Below are positions 6,428 to 11,698 of a stretch of 11,698 nt of DNA, piece by piece. The notes below the pieces were generated by a model. That model had not been told where the DNA came from. It saw nothing but the letters and a program-made list of their open reading frames with translations, and did not search any database. Within the stretch, counting starts at the first letter, position 1; each line of letters starts with the position of its first letter. The translations under genes were made by a program, and so were the position numbers. Source of the DNA: an uncultured Alphaproteobacteria bacterium (GTDB lineage Bacteria > Pseudomonadota > Alphaproteobacteria > Rhizobiales > Ancalomicrobiaceae); assembly GCA_937919435.1 (NCBI GenBank), contig CALFRR010000152.1, forward strand, positions 1 to 11,698, read 5' to 3'.

Positions 6428-8053
6428 ATGGCTCAAGTGGCACCAGATCGTCATATGCGTTCCTATGCGACCGACCTGAACCTCGCCAAGAGCATGGCGG
6501 AAGCCTCCTATCAGGTCGGCATCAACGCTGCGGACATCACCGGTCACGTCGAGGACATCACCAACCGGATCGTAGAGCAGACCGAATTCCTCGGTGCGGT
6601 GACCTCTTCGATCGAAGACATGACCCGCGTCAACGCCGACATCGCCGGCTCCGCGCACGAACTGCTGGTCGAGGCCAACGCCGTCACCGACCGGATGAGC
6701 GAGGTCCAGGCCGCGGCGACGCGCTCGATCGGTGAAGCCTTCGGTCTGATCGAGGACGCCGCGACGATCGCGAGCCGATTGCCGGCGATCCGCGGGGCGC
6801 TCGAGGAGATCGCCCGGGCGGTGGAGGGGTTCGGCGAGATCGCCCGTCTGCGCGACCGGGTGGTGCGGCGCGTCGCGGCGATCGCCGACTCGACCGCGCG
6901 CAACCGCGAGCACTGCGAGGACATCCTCGAGGACGTCGCCCAGGTCAGCGAGGCCGAGCAGGCGACCAAGAAGGACTCCGAGAACGTCTCGAACAAGTGC
7001 CTTCAGCTATCCGATCTCGGCGCCGAGCTCTACTACACCATCCTGGCGAGCGGGGTCGAAATCGCCGACACGCCGTTCATCAAGGTCGTGATGGAGACGG
7101 CGAAGAAAATCTCGACGGCGCTGGAAGACGCGGTCGACGAGGGCGAGATCGACGTCGAGACGCTGTTCGACGAAGACTACGTCCAAATGCCCGACATCGA
7201 GCCGCCGAAGTACACGACGCGCTGGCTCCCCCTGATCGAGAAACTGGTTCCGCCGATCTGCGAACCGCTGTCGACGCTCACCCCGGACGTGGTGCTGTGC
7301 ACGGTCACCGACCGCAACGCCTACATGCCGGTCAACAATCTCAAGTTCTCGCATCCGCCGAGCCGCGACGCGACCTGGAACGCCACCCATTCGCGTCATC
7401 GCATCCGCCACCGCGACCGCATCTCGGCGCGCATCGCCCGATCGACCAAGCCGTTCCTGGTGACCGTCTTCCGGCGCCGGCTGGGCAACTGCACCCAGAT
7501 CCTGAAGGACGTCTCCTCGCCGATCTTCGTCGCCGGACAGTTGTGGGGCAACGTCCGGATGCTGATCCTGATCAAGGTCGAGACCGTCGACTACATCCTG
7601 AAGCAGATGGACATCCACCGCGCCGTCGAACGGATGCGCGGCGACGGCTCGGCCGATGCCGGTCAACCCGCGCTCGATCTCGACACTCTGCGGCCGGAAC
7701 TGCGTCGCGAATATCCCAAGAAGTTCTGCTTCCACCACGCCGGCCGGCTACAGGTCATCGACAACAACGACATTCAGCTCTTCTTCGCCAAGGATCGTCT
7801 GGTGTTCATCCGGACCGAGGACGGGCGACAGCATTCGATCCGCTCGGCCCTCAGCGATCTCGAGGAAAAGCTCGACGGCAACCAGTTCATGCGGTGTCAC
7901 CGCAACTACATCGTCAACATGAACAAGATCGAGTACCTCACCAACTGGTTCAATCGAGGCTATCTCCTGACGTTGAAGGGCGCGACCAAGACCGAGATCC
8001 CGGTCAGCCGCGTCTTCGTCAAGCATTTGAAGAAATACATAGAATTCGACTGA
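6428..8053 (+). CDS. MCP-like sensor fused to a LytTR DNA-binding domain (putative one-component regulator)
   Basis: A soluble 541-residue protein with no membrane segment or signal peptide. Residues about 15-200 are heptad-rich helices resembling an MCP cytoplasmic region, but the conserved CheA/CheW-binding hairpin tip (EAARAGE type) is not recognisable. Residues about 205-385 match in character the C-terminal module found on many cytoplasmic alphaproteobacterial MCPs: ADTPFI, DLFDEDY-type ETLFDEDYVQMP, VTDRNAYMPVNN, STKPFLVTVFRRRLGN, SSPIFVAGQLWGNVRML. Residues about 440-541 form a LytTR domain with MRCHRNYIVNMNKIEYL (H491-N497) and IPVSRVFVKHLKKY. An expected role is sensing a small cytosolic ligand and controlling transcription. 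No histidine kinase or receiver gene is adjacent. It lies between the CoA-transferase operon and the maoC/hbd/crt/thiolase genes, so control of short-chain acyl-CoA metabolism is inferred. The ATG has GAGGAAGGGA upstream. The ligand is unknown; the His-rich stretch 309-328 (HPPS, HSRHRIRH) is a feature to note. Confidence 0.85.
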   Translation: MAQVAPDRHMRSYATDLNLAKSMAEASYQVGINAADITGHVEDITNRIVEQTEFLGAVTSSIEDMTRVNADIAGSAHELLVEANAVTDRMSEVQAAATRSIGEAFGLIEDAATIASRLPAIRGALEEIARAVEGFGEIARLRDRVVRRVAAIADSTARNREHCEDILEDVAQVSEAEQATKKDSENVSNKCLQLSDLGAELYYTILASGVEIADTPFIKVVMETAKKISTALEDAVDEGEIDVETLFDEDYVQMPDIEPPKYTTRWLPLIEKLVPPICEPLSTLTPDVVLCTVTDRNAYMPVNNLKFSHPPSRDATWNATHSRHRIRHRDRISARIARSTKPFLVTVFRRRLGNCTQILKDVSSPIFVAGQLWGNVRMLILIKVETVDYILKQMDIHRAVERMRGDGSADAGQPALDLDTLRPELRREYPKKFCFHHAGRLQVIDNNDIQLFFAKDRLVFIRTEDGRQHSIRSALSDLEEKLDGNQFMRCHRNYIVNMNKIEYLTNWFNRGYLLTLKGATKTEIPVSRVFVKHLKKYIEFD

Positions 8054-8097
8054 TGAACAGGGCGGGAGCAAGTTCTTCGCGTACGACGGTTCGCTTC

Positions 8098-8121
8098 GCA
8101 TCGAGACGTGAACATCGATGC
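8098..8121. promoter_or_regulatory. Inverted repeat upstream of the MaoC gene
   Basis: GCATCGA (8098-8104) and TCGATGC (8115-8121) form a perfect 7-bp inverted repeat with a 10-base spacer, centred about 106 bases before the MaoC start and about 56 bases after the regulator stop. No T-run follows, which argues against a terminator. The arm-to-arm spacing (about 17 bases centre to centre) would suit a dimeric regulator. ATCGAGACG at 8100-8108 recurs at 8186-8194. Function is inferred only. Confidence 0.35.
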
Positions 8122-8215
8122 CGGCCCCGGATCCGGCCGCTCGGCAAGTGCATTGCCGCGAGGCCGGGTGTGGCGACGTTCGGCGATCGAGACGCCATTT
8201 GTTGGAGATCGTCAC

Positions 8216-8683
8216 ATGGTCATCATCGAAAACAAGACGTTCGACGAAATGAGCGTCGGGCAATCGGCCAGCCTGACCCGGACGCTGACCGTCGAGGACA
8301 TCTACCTGTTTGGCGTCCTGACCGGCGACGCCAACCCCACTCACTACGGTGAACTCGGCGGCGACGGCCGGGGCCAGCGGGTGAGCGGCCACGGGATGTG
8401 GGGCGCCGCCCTGGTCTCGGCCCTGCTCGGCAACGATCTGCCGGGTTCGGGCACCGTCTACAGGAAGCAGACCATCGACTTCGCCGCCCCGGTGATGCTC
8501 GGCGACGCCCTGACCGTCACCGTCACGATCGTCGGCCTCGATGCCGCCGACGGAACCGTGACCTTCGACTGCAAGGGCGTCAACCAGAACGGCGACACCG
8601 CCTTCACCGGGATCGCCGTCGTCTCGGCACCGACCGAGAAGCGGTGCGAGGAACGGGTCGCCGGCCTCTACGTCCAGTTCTGA
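8216..8683 (+). CDS. MaoC-family (R)-specific enoyl-CoA hydratase, PhaJ-like
   Basis: A single hot-dog-fold protein of 155 residues, the size of PhaJ-type hydratases. The hydratase-2 motif is present as LFGVLTGDANPTHYG, with the catalytic pair Asp38 and His43. It is followed by SGHGMWGAALVSALLG (central helix) and the strand-rich C-terminal half, including FKAP-like DFAAPVMLGD. Expected reaction: reversible syn hydration of trans-2-enoyl-CoA, crotonyl-CoA being the likely substrate, to (R)-3-hydroxyacyl-CoA, a PHB precursor. It also resembles the N-terminal MaoC domain of proteins fused to phosphate acetyltransferase, but no such domain follows here. The ATG at 8216 is chosen for GGAG about 8 bases upstream. 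An in-frame GTG at 8108 would add 36 residues of low-complexity sequence and is less likely. Confidence 0.87.
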   Translation: MVIIENKTFDEMSVGQSASLTRTLTVEDIYLFGVLTGDANPTHYGELGGDGRGQRVSGHGMWGAALVSALLGNDLPGSGTVYRKQTIDFAAPVMLGDALTVTVTIVGLDAADGTVTFDCKGVNQNGDTAFTGIAVVSAPTEKRCEERVAGLYVQF

Positions 8684-9156
8684 TCGACCCCGCTTCGACC
8701 CCGTGCCGGACCGGCGGTCGGCCGGCCTCGGCCGTCGACGACCGTGCGACGCGGCGCCCCGCGCGCGGCTGCGTCGTCGGCCGTCCGCGCTCGGCGGCGG
8801 TCGGCCGGGCCGTGCGCTTCCCGCAGCAACCCCACCTCGCACCCGCCATCCCGCCATCGAATCGAGCTTCGGCCGAAGCCCGGTCCTCGGCGTGGCGGCC
8901 GGTGTCCGCCGGTCGGCGATATCCGTCGCTTCAGGTTCGAATTTGGGCGTCCGGTCGTTTTCGCCACCCGGATCTCCGGCCGAGATCCGACAATCCGCCA
9001 TCCGAGAGAACGGGTCTTCGCGAAAGAAGACGACCGAATCGACGGTGGTGACGGACCTCGCCGCGAACCTGCCGAAGAACAGGGGGCGAAGACGGTCCGG
9101 AGCCCTCCCCCGGTCCGGATCGGCCCGTTCCTCAGCAAGCCCGAGGAGAGGAAGAC
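8684..9156 (+). other. 473-base intergenic region upstream of hbd
   Basis: No gene is supported here; open frames are Arg/Pro-rich shadows. Just after maoC a 10-bp stem with two G-T pairs (8746-8755 with 8768-8777) could be a weak terminator without a T-run. A dyad lies at 8969-8989. The rest must include the promoter of hbd-crt-thiolase, but no clear -35/-10 or -24/-12 pair was identified. GAGGAGAGGAAG before 9157 is the hbd ribosome-binding site. Confidence 0.55.
8969..8989. promoter_or_regulatory. Dyad upstream of hbd
   Basis: CGGATCTC (8969-8976) and GAGATCCG (8982-8989) form a perfect 8-bp inverted repeat with a 5-base spacer, about 170 bases before the hbd start. No T-run follows. It is a candidate operator for the hbd-crt-thiolase unit; it does not share a sequence with the dyad upstream of maoC. 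Confidence 0.35.
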
Positions 9157-10017
9157 ATGCCAATCAACCGCGTCTTGGTCATCGGCGCCGGCCAGATGGG
9201 AAGCGGCATCGCCCAGGTCGTCGCCCAGGCGGGGATCCCGGTCGTTCTGCGCGACATCGCGGACGGCTTCGTGAAGAAGGGTCTCGCCGGCATCGACAAG
9301 GCTCTCGGCCGCAGCGTCGAGAAGGGCAAGATGACCGCCGACGAGAAGGCGGCGGTGCTTGGCCGCATCACCGGGGTGGTCGATCTCGACGCCGAGGCGA
9401 CCGCGGTCGATCTGGTGATCGAGGCGGCGAGCGAGAACCCGGCGATCAAGAAGGAGATCTTCACCGCCGTCGACGCGCTCTGCCCGGCCCACACCATCCT
9501 GGCGAGCAACACTTCTTCCCTGCCGATCACCACCCTCGCCGCCTTCACCGGACGGCCGGCGCAGTTCATCGGCATGCACTTCTTCAATCCGGCGCCGGTG
9601 ATGAAGCTGGTCGAGGTGATCAGCGGTCTGGCGACCTCGCCGGAGACCTTCGCGGCGGTCGACGACCTCGTCACCCGCCTCGGCAAGACGACCGTGCGGG
9701 TCACCGACGCCTCCGGCTTCTGCGGCAACCGGATCATGATCCCGATGATCAACGAGGCGGTCTACGCCCTGTCGGAAGGCGTGGCGAGCGTCGAGGCGAT
9801 CGACGACGTCGCCCGGCTCGGCTTCAACCACCCGATGGGTCCGCTCGCCCTGTCCGACCTGATCGGCAACGACACCGTCCTCGCCATCATGAACACCCTC
9901 TACGAGGGCTTCGGCGACCCCAAGTATCGGCCCTGTCCGCTCCTGAAGAAGTACGTCGCCGCCGGTTGGCTCGGCCGCAAGTCCGGCAAGGGCTTCTACG
10001 ACTACGCCGCCAAGTGA
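9157..10017 (+). CDS. hbd: 3-hydroxybutyryl-CoA dehydrogenase
   Basis: Cytoplasmic oxidoreductase interconverting acetoacetyl-CoA and (S)-3-hydroxybutyryl-CoA, 286 residues, the usual length for single-function Hbd/PaaH enzymes. The N-terminal Rossmann fold has VIGAGQMGSGIAQ (8-20) and Asp33 after the second strand, which favours NAD(H). The catalytic set seen in the family is complete and correctly spaced: Ser120 (SNTSSLPIT), His141 and Glu153 (MHFFNPAPVMKLVEVI), and Asn191 (SGFCGNRIM). The C-terminal dimer domain ends GRKSGKGFYDY, as is typical. The start is backed by a strong GAGGAGAGGAAG. The crotonase gene follows 25 bases after the stop, so the two are one transcript. The enzyme can run toward acetoacetyl-CoA in acid breakdown, or in reverse toward PHB precursors. 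Confidence 0.95.
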   Translation: MPINRVLVIGAGQMGSGIAQVVAQAGIPVVLRDIADGFVKKGLAGIDKALGRSVEKGKMTADEKAAVLGRITGVVDLDAEATAVDLVIEAASENPAIKKEIFTAVDALCPAHTILASNTSSLPITTLAAFTGRPAQFIGMHFFNPAPVMKLVEVISGLATSPETFAAVDDLVTRLGKTTVRVTDASGFCGNRIMIPMINEAVYALSEGVASVEAIDDVARLGFNHPMGPLALSDLIGNDTVLAIMNTLYEGFGDPKYRPCPLLKKYVAAGWLGRKSGKGFYDYAAK

Positions 10018-10042
10018 GCCCAGTGCCCGAAGGAACCGACCG

Positions 10043-10828
<786 letters not shown>

Positions 10829-10838
10829 GATCTCCGCG

Positions 10839-10861
10839 GCCCCCGCCGCTCGGGCGGGGGC
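10839..10861 (+). terminator. GC-rich hairpin between crt and the thiolase gene
   Basis: GCCCCCGCC (10839-10847) pairs perfectly with GGCGGGGGC (10853-10861) around a 5-base loop, 11 bases after the crt stop. No T-run follows, so it may be a partial or Rho-assisted terminator or an mRNA 3'-end stabiliser, leaving some read-through into the thiolase gene. Confidence 0.5.
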
Positions 10862-10935
10862 GAGCGCCCCAACCGGCGTCGTGCCGTCGGCGATTCTCGC
10901 GCCCGGCGATGCCGAACTTCCAGGACCCCCTTCAA

Positions 10936-11698
10936 ATGACAGACGACATCGTCATCGTATCGGCGGCACGCACGCCCATCGGTGCGTTCAACGGCGCCTT
11001 CGCCGGCCTCCCGGCGCACGAACTCGGCAGGATCGCGATCGGAGCCGCGCTGGAGCGCGGCGGGGTCGCGCCCGACGAAGTGTCCGAAGTGATCTTCGGT
11101 CAGGTTCTCACCGCCGGGCAGGGCCAGAACCCGCCGCGGCAGGCCGCGATCGCCGCCGGCGTCCCGGTCGCCGCCCCCGCCACCTGCATCAATCAGGTGT
11201 GCGGCTCGGGTCTGCGCACGGTGGCCCTCGCCCATCAGGCGATCGCCGCCGGAGATTCCGACGTCGTGATCGCCGGCGGGCAGGAATCGATGAGCCTCGC
11301 GCCGCACTGCGCCCATCTGCGTTCGGGAACCAAGATGGGCGGCCTTGAGATGATCGACACCATGATCCGCGACGGACTGTGGGAGATCTTCAACGGCTAC
11401 CACATGGGCAATACCGCCGAGAACGTCGCCGCTCAATGGCAGATCACCCGCTGGATGCAGGACGAACTCGCCCACGGGTCTCAGCTCAAGGCGGAGGCCG
11501 CCCAGAAGGCCGGCCGCTTCGTCGAGGAGATCGTTCCGGTCACGATGACCTCGCGCAAGGGCGACGTCGTCGTCGACACCGACGAGTACCCGAAGCACGG
11601 CACCACGCTGGAGACGCTCGCCAAGCTGCGTCCGGCCTTCGAGAAGGGCGGCACGGTGACCGCCGGCAACGCCTCCGGCATCAACGACGGCGCCGCCG
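10936..11698 (+). CDS. atoB: Acetyl-CoA C-acetyltransferase (thiolase), partial, 3' end beyond right edge
   Basis: Thiolase condensing two acetyl-CoA to acetoacetyl-CoA, or the reverse in breakdown. The window holds the first 254 codons of an expected 390 or so. The N-terminus DDIVIVSAARTPIGAFNGAF is typical. The acyl-accepting cysteine is Cys89 in INQVCGSGLRT, the same position as in Zoogloea PhaA. GGQESMSLAPH (114-124) and the CoA-binding YHMGNTAENVA (155-165) follow. The second cysteine and the catalytic histidines lie beyond the edge. The ATG at 10936 has only a modest AGGA upstream. It follows crt by 107 bases with a hairpin between. The type could equally be called phaA; direction and pathway (PHB synthesis or acetoacetate use) are not decided by sequence. 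Confidence 0.92.
   Translation, partial: MTDDIVIVSAARTPIGAFNGAFAGLPAHELGRIAIGAALERGGVAPDEVSEVIFGQVLTAGQGQNPPRQAAIAAGVPVAAPATCINQVCGSGLRTVALAHQAIAAGDSDVVIAGGQESMSLAPHCAHLRSGTKMGGLEMIDTMIRDGLWEIFNGYHMGNTAENVAAQWQITRWMQDELAHGSQLKAEAAQKAGRFVEEIVPVTMTSRKGDVVVDTDEYPKHGTTLETLAKLRPAFEKGGTVTAGNASGINDGAA

Noticed and set aside
8054..8110. TTCTTCGC followed by GGTTCGC, also seen upstream of satP, as a shared regulatory motif
   Set aside because: The spacing between the two parts differs (7 against 2 bases) and the words are common in DNA of this composition.
8108..8215. GTG start giving a 191-residue MaoC protein
   Set aside because: The extra residues are low-complexity and unlike MaoC proteins; the ATG at 8216 has a better-placed GGAG.
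7748..9163. Long minus-strand frame crossing the regulator 3' end, maoC and the gap
   Set aside because: It is antisense to two well-supported genes, and its translation is Arg/Gly/Asp-rich without domains.

Overview
The window reads as chromosomal DNA of a GC-rich (by eye about two-thirds G+C) Gram-negative bacterium, most likely an alphaproteobacterium of the Rhodospirillales type. This rests on codon use strongly biased to G/C at third positions, the gene families present, an MCP-type sensor family common in alphaproteobacteria, and a Tat-exported NrtA. The taxonomic call is inference. No tRNA, rRNA, CRISPR array or insertion sequence was seen.

Left block (1-3683, minus strand): a nitrate/nitrite-type ABC uptake operon read leftward, nrtA (Tat-exported binding protein), nrtB (permease), nrtC/D (ATPase, cut by the left edge). 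nrtA carries a single-base frameshift near 2425. Upstream of nrtA is a -24/-12 (sigma-54) promoter. The predicted start of its transcript falls at a pair of hairpins whose six-base loops both have A at position 1 and G at position 4, the published signature of RNA bound by ANTAR antiterminators such as NasR/NasT. This points to nitrogen control by RpoN plus a NasT-like protein and supports nitrate as the substrate. The leader has no obvious U-tract terminator.

Centre (3684-4158): non-coding divergent region with a tandem 24-bp repeat and a dyad. Then, rightward, a SatP-type acetate/succinate transporter followed by the two subunits of a class I CoA-transferase (AtoD/AtoA type), closed by a strong rho-independent terminator at 6257-6296.

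Regulator (6428-8053): a soluble 541-residue protein with an N-terminal MCP-like helical region, the C-terminal sensor module normally found on cytoplasmic MCPs, and a LytTR DNA-binding domain at the C-terminus. The MCP hairpin tip that would contact CheA/CheW is not recognisable. It looks like a chemoreceptor turned into a one-component transcription factor, and it is the most unusual gene here.

Right block (8216-11698): a MaoC-type (R)-enoyl-CoA hydratase, a 473-base gap, then 3-hydroxybutyryl-CoA dehydrogenase, crotonase and a thiolase cut by the right edge. Together with SatP and the CoA-transferase these interconvert acetate, acetoacetyl-CoA, (S)-3-hydroxybutyryl-CoA, crotonyl-CoA and (R)-3-hydroxybutyryl-CoA, that is, short-chain acid use linked to polyhydroxybutyrate. 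The regulator sits between the two halves of this set and is the natural candidate to control it.
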